NCBI GenBank assembly: GCA_947372865.1
Contig: CANBVJ010000020.1
Coordinates: 1 to 47,601 of the forward strand
Reading direction: 5' to 3'
Source of the DNA: Comamonadaceae bacterium
GTDB lineage: Bacteria > Pseudomonadota > Gammaproteobacteria > Burkholderiales > Burkholderiaceae_C
DNA: 47,601 bases
Part shown: one piece after another, positions 20,758 to 28,245 of the stretch
Layout: each line of letters opens with the position of its first letter
Position numbering within the stretch: position 1 is the stretch's first letter
The notes under the pieces: model-generated
The model's input: only the letters and a program-made list of their open reading frames with translations
Told to the model about the DNA's origin: nothing
The model's database searches: none
Translations under genes and position numbers: made by a program

Positions 20758-21255
20758 ATGGCGCAAACCATGCCCCGGGTTCGGATTCAGCACGGCGTTT
20801 TTGACGTGTCGCAAGAGATCGCGGAGTTGCAGGCGCGTGACCCCCGCGTGGGCGCGGTTTGCACGTTTCTGGGCACGGTGCGTGACCGCAATGTGCAGGG
20901 CGCAGCCCATGCGGCCAGCGTGCAGTCGCTCGAACTCGAGCATTACCCCGGCATGACCGAAAAGTCGATTGAGACCATGATTGACGAGGCGTACCGCCGC
21001 TTTGACATTTTTGGCGCGCGGGTGGTGCACCGCATTGGCGTGCTGGCGCCCACCGAACAGGTGGTGCTGGTGGCGGTGACATCAGCGCACCGGGGCGAGA
21101 GTTTTCAGGCCTGCGAGTTTTTGATGGACTACCTCAAAACCCAGGCGCCATTCTGGAAAAAAGAGCAAACCCCGCAGGGCGCGCACTGGGTGGATGCCCG
21201 CGTGTCGGATGACGCGGCGCTCGCCCGCTGGGGGATTGCAGCGCGCAACGCCTGA
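20758..21255 (+). CDS. moaE: Molybdopterin synthase catalytic subunit
   Basis: A 165-residue MoaE protein, which uses MoaD-thiocarboxylate to add the dithiolene sulfurs of molybdopterin. Visible are GAVCTFLGTVRDRN near residue 35, SLELEHYPGMTEKSIE near 60, and VHRIGVLAPTEQVVLVAV near 89. The active-site lysines are in YLKTQAPFWKKEQTPQG near residue 125. The protein ends near WVDAR. Last of the moeA-moaD-moaE set; moaA, moaB and moaC are not in this window. Its stop codon lies inside a hairpin that may be the operon terminator. Confidence 0.95.
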   Translation: MAQTMPRVRIQHGVFDVSQEIAELQARDPRVGAVCTFLGTVRDRNVQGAAHAASVQSLELEHYPGMTEKSIETMIDEAYRRFDIFGARVVHRIGVLAPTEQVVLVAVTSAHRGESFQACEFLMDYLKTQAPFWKKEQTPQGAHWVDARVSDDAALARWGIAARNA

Positions 21256-21280
21256 GCGTAGGTCGCTGCGCTCAGGCTTT
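21250..21280 (+). terminator. Possible terminator at the end of the moa operon
   Basis: A perfect 9-bp stem, GCCTGAGCG (21250-21258) with CGCTCAGGC (21269-21277), with a 10-nt loop and a short TTT after it. The left arm includes the moaE stop codon. The T run is short, so efficiency is uncertain. Confidence 0.6.
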
Positions 21281-21316
21281 CTGTGGACCGCTTTTGCCGG
21301 AAAAACCGGTTTTGAA

Positions 21317-21895
21317 TTAGTGGGTGTAGGTGCGTTTGGGCTTTTCAGCACCGGGCGCGTCGTCGTCGCTGGCGTGCCCATTGGCCTGCGCCGCAGCCGG
21401 TGTTGGCCCTGCTTCACGCCAACCGGCGTTGTTCACGGCCTTTTGCAGCAGGTGCAAGAGGCCATGCACCAGGGGCGGCTGCATTTGCAAGGTGCAGGCC
21501 CGCGCTGCAGTGCGCTCATCGCCGGCGTCCTGAAACACCATTTGCGCTCCTTTTTCGCCCTGGATGTTGAGTGTGATCTCGGTCACGATCAGTGGTTCCG
21601 GCCCCAGGGGCAGCGATTTGCTTTGGGTGGAGAACGGAGTTTTCAAGTCGGCTTTTTGCAAAAAGGCGTCATGCTTGAGCTCCACCAGCATGGACTGGGC
21701 TTGCGGGTTGGCCAGCGCCACTGACGCATTGCGGGACTCCATCTTGGCAATCGTGAGCTCCAGGGGCGCCACCAGCTTGAGCGCGATGCGCCGGGTCAGC
21801 CACAGGCGCACCTCTTGCGCCTCCTCGGTGTTGACCCGCATCAGAAGGCGGTCCTGGCGCTCGTCAAACAGCACGCTGACTTGGTGAATGTTCAT
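21317..21895 (-). CDS. Conserved hypothetical protein
   Basis: A 192-residue protein I do not recognise. It begins MNIHQVSVLFDERQDRLLMR and has an alternating strand-rich N-terminal half with a VRLWLTRRIALKLV helix. The middle contains QSMLVELKHDAFLQKAD and a segment of about residues 90-145 that reads like beta strands. The tail from about 165 is Ala/Asp-rich and likely disordered (AQANGHASDDDAPGAEKPKR). No signal peptide or membrane segment. A TTG 18 bp upstream (adding MSKIKC) is an alternative start. It is divergent from clpB and convergent with moaE. Codon use matches the neighbouring genes. Confidence 0.7.
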   Translation of the reverse strand: MNIHQVSVLFDERQDRLLMRVNTEEAQEVRLWLTRRIALKLVAPLELTIAKMESRNASVALANPQAQSMLVELKHDAFLQKADLKTPFSTQSKSLPLGPEPLIVTEITLNIQGEKGAQMVFQDAGDERTAARACTLQMQPPLVHGLLHLLQKAVNNAGWREAGPTPAAAQANGHASDDDAPGAEKPKRTYTH

Positions 21896-21927
21896 GCACT
21901 TGATTTTAGACAAGGGCGCGCGGCGCC

Positions 21928-21959
21928 GTCACCTTGAAAATCGCATGAAACACCCAAGC
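21928..21959 (+). promoter_or_regulatory. Candidate sigma-32 (heat-shock) promoter of clpB
   Basis: GTCACCTTGAA at 21928-21938 closely matches the RpoH -35 region (TNTCNCCCTTGAA). After a 14-bp spacer comes CCCAAGC at 21953-21959, a partial match to the CCCCAT-type -10 box. Its position 25 bp before the clpB start is right for a heat-shock promoter. The -10 match is imperfect. Confidence 0.5.
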
Positions 21960-21984
21960 TGTGATCCAACGGAGTAATTTACTT

Positions 21985-24591
21985 ATGCGCATAGACAAAC
22001 TGACCACCAAATTCCAGGAAGCCCTGTCAGACGCCCAAAGCTCGGCCTTGGGCCAGGACCACGCCTACATCGAGCCCGCCCACGTGGTGGCTGCCATGCT
22101 GCGCCAGGAAGACGGCCCCAAGGCCTTGCTGCAGCGCGCCGGGGTCAATGTGCAGGCACTTTTGGCCGCCGCAGACGCCGCCATGAAAAAGCTGCCAGAA
22201 GTGCAAGGCCAGGAACAAGTGCAAGTGGGGCGCGACATGGTCAGCCTCTTGCAGGCGGCAGAAAAAGAGGCGATCAAGCGCGGTGACCAGTTTGTGGCGG
22301 GTGAACTGTTCATGCTGGCCTTGAGCGAAGCCAAGTCCGACTTTGCCAAGCAGGTCCAAGCGCTGGGCCTGACGCGCAAGAGCCTGGACGCCGCCATCGT
22401 GGCGGTGCGGGGCGGGCAAAACGTGGACAGCGCCGATGCCGAAGAGCAGCGCGAGTCTTTGAAAAAATACTGCGTGGACCTGACCGAGCGCGCCCGTATG
22501 GGCAACCTTGATCCGGTGATCGGCCGGGACGACGAAATCCGCCGCGCCATCCAGGTGCTGCAGCGCCGCACCAAGAACAACCCGGTGCTGATAGGTGAAC
22601 CGGGCGTGGGCAAAACCGCGATCGTTGAGGGCTTGGCGCAGCGCATTGTGGCCGGCGAGGTGCCCGATTCGCTCAAGGGCAAGCGGGTGCTGTCGCTGGA
22701 CATGGCCTCACTCCTGGCTGGCGCCAAGTTTCGCGGGGAGTTTGAAGAACGCCTGAAAAACGTGCTCAAAGACCTGGCGAAGGACGAGGGCCAGACCATC
22801 GTCTTTATTGACGAGCTGCATACGATGGTGGGCGCCGGTAAGGCCGAAGGCGCCATGGATGCCGGCAATATGCTCAAGCCCGCCTTGGCGCGGGGCGAGT
22901 TGCATTGCGTGGGCGCCACCACGCTGGACGAATACCGCAAGTACATCGAAAAAGACGCGGCGCTGGAGCGCCGTTTTCAAAAAATCCTGGTGGGTGAACC
23001 CACCGTGGAAGCCACGGTGGCGATTTTGCGCGGCCTCAAAGAGCGCTACCAGGTGCACCACGGCGTCAACATCACCGACCCGGCCATTGTGGCGGCCGCT
23101 GAACTCAGCCACCGCTACATTACCGACCGCTTTTTGCCCGACAAGGCGATTGACCTGATCGACGAGGCAGCGGCCAAAATCAAGATCGAGCTCGATTCCA
23201 AGCCCGAGGTGATGGACAAGCTCGACCGCCGCCTGATTCAGTTACAGATTGAGCGCGAGGCCGTCAAAAAGGAAAAAGACGAAGCCTCACTCAAGCGTTT
23301 TTCGCTCATCAACGAAGAAATCACAAGCCTGCAAAAAGAAATTGCCGACCTGGACGAAATCTGGAAGGCCGAAAAGGCCACGGCCCAGGGCAGCGCGCAA
23401 GTGCGCGTGGAAATCGACACCTTGCGCCAGCAGATCGAAACCCTCACCCGCAAGGGCGACCTGGCCAAGGTGGCCGAGCTGCAATACGGCAAATTGCCTG
23501 AGCTGGAAAAACGCCTGAAAGACGCCCAAGACACTGAGGCCGGCCGCGCCAAAGGCGGCGAGGGCGTGGCGCCGCAACTCTTGCGCACCCAGGTGGGCGC
23601 CGAAGAAATTGCCGAAGTGGTGGCGCGCGCCACCGGCATCCCCGTGTCCAAGCTGATGCAGGGTGACCGCGAAAAGCTGCTGCTCATGGAAGGCCGCCTG
23701 CACGACCGCGTGGTGGGCCAAAACGAGGCGATTGCCGCCGTGTCCAACGCCATTCGGCGCTCACGCTCTGGCCTGTCTGACCCAAACCGCCCCACCGGCT
23801 CCTTCTTGTTCCTGGGCCCCACCGGTGTGGGCAAGACCGAGTTGTGCAAGGCGCTGGCCGGTTTTTTGTTTGACAGCGAAGACCACCTGATCCGCATTGA
23901 TATGAGCGAGTTCATGGAAAAACACTCGGTCGCAAGGCTTATTGGTGCGCCCCCCGGTTACGTGGGTTACGAAGAAGGCGGCTACCTGACCGAGGCGGTG
24001 CGCCGCAAGCCCTACAGCGTGCTGCTGCTTGATGAGGTAGAGAAAGCCCACCCCGATGTGTTCAATGTGCTGCTGCAGGTGCTGGACGACGGGCGCCTGA
24101 CCGACGGCCAGGGCCGCACGGTGGATTTCAAAAACACCATCATCGTGATGACCAGCAACATTGGCTCGCACCTGATTCAAAGCATGGTGGGCCAAGACAG
24201 TGAGGACATCAAGGAAGCGGTGACGGGCGAGCTGAAAAACCATTTCCGCCCCGAGTTTTTGAACCGCATTGACGAAACGGTGGTGTTCCACGCGCTGGAC
24301 GCAACGCATATCGCCAGTATCGCCAAGATCCAGTTGCAAACCCTGGCACGCCGCCTGGAGCACATGGACTACGCCCTGCAAGTGTCGGACGCTGCGGTGG
24401 CCGAGTTGGCCAAAGTGGGGTTCGATCCGGTGTACGGCGCGCGTCCGCTCAAGCGCGCCATTCAGCAGCGGCTGGAAAACCCGCTGTCCAAGCTTTTGCT
24501 CGAAGGCCGCTTTGTGCCGCGCGATGTGATTGTGGTGGACGTGGACCCGATTCGGGCGCCAGGCCAGTTTGCGTTTAGCAAGGGCGCCTGA
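21985..24591 (+). CDS. clpB: ATP-dependent disaggregase ClpB
   Basis: An 868-residue Hsp100 chaperone that, with DnaK, pulls apart aggregated proteins. The N-domain starts [18 protein letters not shown]. The first AAA+ module has Walker A GEPGVGKT near residues 204-211 and [21 protein letters not shown] long coiled-coil M-domain spans about 400-525, and this identifies ClpB rather than ClpA/C. The second AAA+ module has GPTGVGKT near residue 611 and [16 protein letters not shown]. The frame continues upstream to a GTG at 21961, but ATG 21985 with GGAG upstream gives the family start. A heat-shock-like promoter precedes it. Confidence 0.97.
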   Translation: MRIDKLTTKFQEALSDAQSSALGQDHAYIEPAHVVAAMLRQEDGPKALLQRAGVNVQALLAAADAAMKKLPEVQGQEQVQVGRDMVSLLQAAEKEAIKRGDQFVAGELFMLALSEAKSDFAKQVQALGLTRKSLDAAIVAVRGGQNVDSADAEEQRESLKKYCVDLTERARMGNLDPVIGRDDEIRRAIQVLQRRTKNNPVLIGEPGVGKTAIVEGLAQRIVAGEVPDSLKGKRVLSLDMASLLAGAKFRGEFEERLKNVLKDLAKDEGQTIVFIDELHTMVGAGKAEGAMDAGNMLKPALARGELHCVGATTLDEYRKYIEKDAALERRFQKILVGEPTVEATVAILRGLKERYQVHHGVNITDPAIVAAAELSHRYITDRFLPDKAIDLIDEAAAKIKIELDSKPEVMDKLDRRLIQLQIEREAVKKEKDEASLKRFSLINEEITSLQKEIADLDEIWKAEKATAQGSAQVRVEIDTLRQQIETLTRKGDLAKVAELQYGKLPELEKRLKDAQDTEAGRAKGGEGVAPQLLRTQVGAEEIAEVVARATGIPVSKLMQGDREKLLLMEGRLHDRVVGQNEAIAAVSNAIRRSRSGLSDPNRPTGSFLFLGPTGVGKTELCKALAGFLFDSEDHLIRIDMSEFMEKHSVARLIGAPPGYVGYEEGGYLTEAVRRKPYSVLLLDEVEKAHPDVFNVLLQVLDDGRLTDGQGRTVDFKNTIIVMTSNIGSHLIQSMVGQDSEDIKEAVTGELKNHFRPEFLNRIDETVVFHALDATHIASIAKIQLQTLARRLEHMDYALQVSDAAVAELAKVGFDPVYGARPLKRAIQQRLENPLSKLLLEGRFVPRDVIVVDVDPIRAPGQFAFSKGA

Positions 24592-24635
24592 GCCCGGCGT
24601 GCGCAAGAGCGCTGGGGCCCTCGGGCCTCGGCGCC

Positions 24636-25187
24636 TTAGCGTATCGGCGTAACTTTGACTTCTGCGTTCACGCGTCGGGCGCCGTCAAAGCGCTTGGCCC
24701 AATAGGAACCGCCCATGTCTTCCACCCGCACTTCGGCGCCGGGCTTGGGGGAATGGATGAACTTGCCATTGCCCACGTAGATACCCACGTGGCTAAAGGC
24801 GTGGCGCATGGTGTTGAAAAATACCAAGTCGCCAGGGCGCAACTCGTCACGCTCAATCTTCTGGGTGGCGGCGGCTTGTTGCGCAGCGTTGCGTGGCAGC
24901 ACGAGGCCCACGGTTTGTTCATACATGGATTTGACGAAACCGCTGCAGTCAAAGCCGGTTTCCGCCGAGCTTCCGCCCCGACGGTAGGGCACACCAAGGA
25001 AACCCATGGCGCCCACAACCAGGTCTGAGGCTTGGGAAGTGACTTGGTTGCTGGCCTCGGTAATACGCGCCAGCAAGCCTTTTTCGTGAAGAAAATTGCC
25101 CAGATCGTCGGCGGGCGGGGTGGTTTGCGCTGCAGCATTCAGGCTGACGAAAACAAGAAAACAGGCAATAAATGGAATAACGCGCAT
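24636..25187 (-). CDS. Secreted NlpC/P60 (C40) peptidoglycan hydrolase
   Basis: A 183-residue protein with a signal peptide (about 1-20, hydrophobic FIACFLVFVSLNAAA) and an NlpC/P60 cysteine peptidase domain. The catalytic Cys81 is in ETGFDCSGFVKSMY, His133 in FSHVGIYVGNGKF, and the third polar residue is likely His145 in IHSPKPG. Such enzymes cut the D-iGlu-DAP peptide bond of peptidoglycan, as MepS/Spr does. No lipobox cysteine follows the signal peptide (the only Cys near it lies within the hydrophobic core), so a soluble periplasmic location is likely. Convergent with clpB. Confidence 0.9.
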   Translation of the reverse strand: MRVIPFIACFLVFVSLNAAAQTTPPADDLGNFLHEKGLLARITEASNQVTSQASDLVVGAMGFLGVPYRRGGSSAETGFDCSGFVKSMYEQTVGLVLPRNAAQQAAATQKIERDELRPGDLVFFNTMRHAFSHVGIYVGNGKFIHSPKPGAEVRVEDMGGSYWAKRFDGARRVNAEVKVTPIR

Positions 25188-25410
25188 CGGGTGAGCTTAC
25201 TTTCAGCGGGGCCTTGCTGTCAAGGCGCTTTACACAAAGGCCAGTGCTAAGTGCTTGATCTGCTTGGGAAATTTCACCATCTGCCAGCGCCTTTGGGGCG
25301 TTTCGCCGACCACCCAGCGACCGGGCGCGCCATCGTGGGGCGCAAGTTTTTGTCGCCAGCGCTGGCGCAGTGGTTATGCTCCAAGCCGTCTTTAGAACGA
25401 AAGAAGAAAC

Positions 25411-26037
25411 ATGTTGCTCGACGCCGATGACAGCCAGTTGGTGCTGGTGGATTACCAAATCAAACTCATGCCCGCCATGCTGGACGCCCCCGCCGTGATC
25501 GCCAATGCGGTGCGACTGGCACGCCTGGCCGCGCTGATGTCTGTGCCGGTGGTGCTGACCGAACAGGCGCCATCCAAACTGGGTGCCACCGTGGCCGAGA
25601 TTGCCGCAGCCCTGCGCGCCGACGCCCCTCCGGCGGCGGTGCGCACGCTTGCCAAAATGCAGTTCAGCGCGGTAGAAGAAGGCCTGGGCGACTGGTTGCG
25701 CCCGCCGCCCAAACCCGTGCAAGGCAACGCCCGCAGCCTGCCCAAGCATTTGCAAAAGGCGTCCGCTGACGCCGAATCCCGCGCCACCATCGTGCTGGCC
25801 GGGTGCGAAGCCCATATCTGCCTGTTACAAACCGCGCTGGACTTGCTGGAAGACGAGTTTGAAGTCTGGGTGGTCACCGACGCCTGCAGCTCGCGCACCG
25901 AACGCAACCGCGACGCCGCCTTTGACCGCCTGGCTGGCGCCGGGGCAGAACTGGTCACGACCGAAATGGTGGCCTTTGAGTGGCTGCGCAGCGCCGAGCA
26001 TCCGGCTTTTCACGAGGTGCAGGCGCTGGTCAAGTAG
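25411..26037 (+). CDS. Isochorismatase-family cysteine hydrolase
   Basis: A 208-residue alpha/beta hydrolase of the isochorismatase/YcaC superfamily. The catalytic triad can be placed as Asp14 (QLVLVDYQ), Lys82 (RTLAKMQFSA) and Cys137 (GCEAHICLLQTALDLL), with EVWVVTDACSSRTERNRDAA following. Relatives act on small amides or isochorismate-like substrates; nothing here fixes the substrate. No siderophore or nicotinate gene is nearby, so a general amidohydrolase like YcaC is more likely than a true isochorismatase. An insert of about 20 residues (LRPPPKPVQGNARSLPKHLQ) lies between Lys and Cys. Confidence 0.85.
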   Translation: MLLDADDSQLVLVDYQIKLMPAMLDAPAVIANAVRLARLAALMSVPVVLTEQAPSKLGATVAEIAAALRADAPPAAVRTLAKMQFSAVEEGLGDWLRPPPKPVQGNARSLPKHLQKASADAESRATIVLAGCEAHICLLQTALDLLEDEFEVWVVTDACSSRTERNRDAAFDRLAGAGAELVTTEMVAFEWLRSAEHPAFHEVQALVK

Positions 26038-26154
26038 CGCGGACGTGCCCGTGGGCGAGGGCGCGGCTACCGAGTCAGTCTCTTGCAAGTTGCCTGCTCA
26101 TAATTATGAATTCAGTTTTGAGCTGATTTCAGGACTTGCTTGGAGACAAATAAT

Positions 26155-28056
26155 ATGACCAGCTACGCCGACTTCCACCGCCGATCCATCGAAGACCGCG
26201 ACGGTTTTTGGGCCGAACAAGCCCAGCGCATCGAGTGGCACACGCCGCCCACCCAAATTTGCGACTACAGCAACCCGCCGTTTGCAAAATGGTTTGTTGG
26301 CGGCACCACCAACTTGTGCCACAACGCGGTGGATCGCCACCTGAAAGACCGCGCCAACCAAAACGCGCTGATCGCGGTGTCCACTGAGACCAACACCGAG
26401 CGCGCCTATACCTTTGCCGAGCTGCACCGCGAGGTGCAATGCATGGCCGCGTCCCTGCTGGGGCTGGGCGTCAAAAAGGGCGACCGCGTGCTGATTTACA
26501 TGCCCATGATTGCTGAGGCCACCTTTGCCATGCTGGCTTGCGCCCGCATTGGCGCGGTGCATTCGGTGGTGTTTGGCGGTTTTGCGGCCGGTTCTTTGGC
26601 CACCCGCATTGAAGACGCCTCGCCCACGGTCATCGTGAGCGCGGAGGCCGGTTCGCGCGGCGGCAAGGTCGTGGAGTACAAACCCCTGCTCGACGAGGCA
26701 ATTGCCACTTCTACCCACAAACCCGCCGCCGTGCTGATGGTGGACCGCAAACTCGCCGCCATGCACGTGGAGGCCGGCCGTGACCACCTGTGGGCCGACC
26801 TGCGCCACCAGCACCGCGACGCCGTGGTGCCCTGCGAATGGGTGGAATCCACCCACCCCAGCTACACCCTTTACACCAGCGGCACCACCGGCAAGCCCAA
26901 GGGCGTGCAGCGCGACACCGGCGGTTACACCGTGGCGCTGGCCGCCAGCATGGAAACCATTTTTTGCGGCAAGCCGGGCGAAACCTATTTCTGCACCAGC
27001 GACATTGGCTGGGTCGTGGGCCACAGCTACATCGTCTACGGGCCGCTGATTGCCGGCATGGCCACCATTCTTTACGAAGGCCTGCCCATCCGCCCGGACG
27101 GCGGCATCTGGTGGAGCCTGGTGGAAAAGTACAAGGTCACGGTGATGTTCAGCGCGCCCACCGCCATTCGCGTACTCAAGAAGCAAGACCCTGAACTGCT
27201 CACCAAATACGACCTCAGCAGCCTGCGCGCGCTGTTTTTGGCCGGTGAACCGCTGGACGAGCCCACTGCGCAGTGGATCAGCGCCGGTCTGGGCAAAGCC
27301 ATCATAGACAACTACTGGCAGACCGAAAGCGGCTGGCCGATTCTCACCATTGCCAACGGCGTAGAAAAAGCGGCCAGCAAGTTTGGCAGCCCCGGCGTGG
27401 CCATGTACGGCTACAACGTCAAGCTGATCGACGAAAACACCGGTGACGAGCTGATGGGCGCCGACCAAAAAGGCGTGCTCACCATTGAAGGCCCCTTGCC
27501 GCCTGGCTGCATGCAAACCGTGTGGCGCGACGACGCCCGCTTTGTCAACACCTACTGGAAGAGCATTCCCGGCAAGCTGGTCTACAACACCTTTGACTGG
27601 GCCACCCGCGACCAGGACGGCTACTACTTCATCCTGGGCCGCACCGACGACGTGATCAACGTGGCCGGCCACCGCCTGGGCACGCGCGAGATCGAGGAAA
27701 GCATCGCCGGCCACCCCAATATCTCGGAAGTGGCGGTGGTGGGTGTGGCCGACAACCTCAAGGGCCAGGTCGCCATGGCTTTTGCCATTGTCAAAGACGC
27801 GGCCAGCCTGCCTGACGACGCAGCGCGCGCCAAGCTGGAGGCAGAAGTCATGAAACTGGTGGACCATTCCATCGGCGCCATTGGCCGCCCGGCGCGGGTG
27901 CGTTTTGTCACTGTGCTGCCCAAAACCCGCAGCGGCAAGTTGCTGCGCCGCGCCATTCAGGCCATCTGCGAGGGACGCGACCCCGGCGACCTGACCACGA
28001 TGGAAGACCCGAGCGCTTTGCAACAAATCAAGGATATGGTCGCCCACGGCGCCTAA
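26155..28056 (+). CDS. prpE: Propionate--CoA ligase
   Basis: A 633-residue ANL-superfamily acyl-CoA synthetase. The N-terminus TSYADFHRRSIEDRDGFW (residues 2-19) and the overall length fit PrpE, which forms propionyl-CoA via an acyl-AMP, better than Acs. The AMP-binding P-loop YTSGTTGKPKGVQRDTGGY is near residue 240, with the A5/A8 region DNYWQTESGWP and GRTDDVINVAGHRLGTREIE further on. The catalytic lysine is in KTRSGKLLRRAIQ near residue 595. ATG 26155 is chosen over an in-frame TTG at 26140; GGAG lies upstream. No prpBCD genes are adjacent. A weak TTGCAA/TATGAA pair is seen at 26083-26110. Confidence 0.9.
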   Translation: MTSYADFHRRSIEDRDGFWAEQAQRIEWHTPPTQICDYSNPPFAKWFVGGTTNLCHNAVDRHLKDRANQNALIAVSTETNTERAYTFAELHREVQCMAASLLGLGVKKGDRVLIYMPMIAEATFAMLACARIGAVHSVVFGGFAAGSLATRIEDASPTVIVSAEAGSRGGKVVEYKPLLDEAIATSTHKPAAVLMVDRKLAAMHVEAGRDHLWADLRHQHRDAVVPCEWVESTHPSYTLYTSGTTGKPKGVQRDTGGYTVALAASMETIFCGKPGETYFCTSDIGWVVGHSYIVYGPLIAGMATILYEGLPIRPDGGIWWSLVEKYKVTVMFSAPTAIRVLKKQDPELLTKYDLSSLRALFLAGEPLDEPTAQWISAGLGKAIIDNYWQTESGWPILTIANGVEKAASKFGSPGVAMYGYNVKLIDENTGDELMGADQKGVLTIEGPLPPGCMQTVWRDDARFVNTYWKSIPGKLVYNTFDWATRDQDGYYFILGRTDDVINVAGHRLGTREIEESIAGHPNISEVAVVGVADNLKGQVAMAFAIVKDAASLPDDAARAKLEAEVMKLVDHSIGAIGRPARVRFVTVLPKTRSGKLLRRAIQAICEGRDPGDLTTMEDPSALQQIKDMVAHGA

Positions 28057-28213
28057 TACAACCCAGCCACAACCCAGCCACCCCCGTTTGTCCGTAAGTT
28101 TGCCGCCGGTCAAACGGTGGCAAAATGCGCGTTGTTACTTAGGCCCCTTCCTGCCGCAGTCGCATCCGCCAACCGGTCAAGCCGTGGAGCGGAAGGTACA
28201 TCAACCAGCTTAT

Positions 28214-28235
28214 GTTTCCCCGAGGGAAACGGAGG
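28214..28235 (+). promoter_or_regulatory. Hairpin abutting the odhA ribosome binding site
   Basis: GTTTCCC (28214-28220) and GGGAAAC (28224-28230) form a perfect 7-bp stem with a CGA loop. The stem ends exactly where the Shine-Dalgarno GGAGG (28231-28235) begins, 11 bp before the odhA start. It does not hide the ribosome site but could affect mRNA stability or translation. Confidence 0.5.
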
Positions 28236-28245
28236 TCAGCGAAAA

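Noticed and set aside
24592..24635. Terminator between clpB and the NlpC/P60 gene
   Set aside because: Short GGCCC/GGGCC pairing is present but there is no T run on either strand, so I could not support a terminator call.
26104..28113. 669-codon open frame antisense to prpE
   Set aside because: The sense strand encodes a full PrpE with all motifs. Long antisense frames are expected here because the GC-rich codon bias removes stops from one reverse frame; the antisense product has no recognisable domain.
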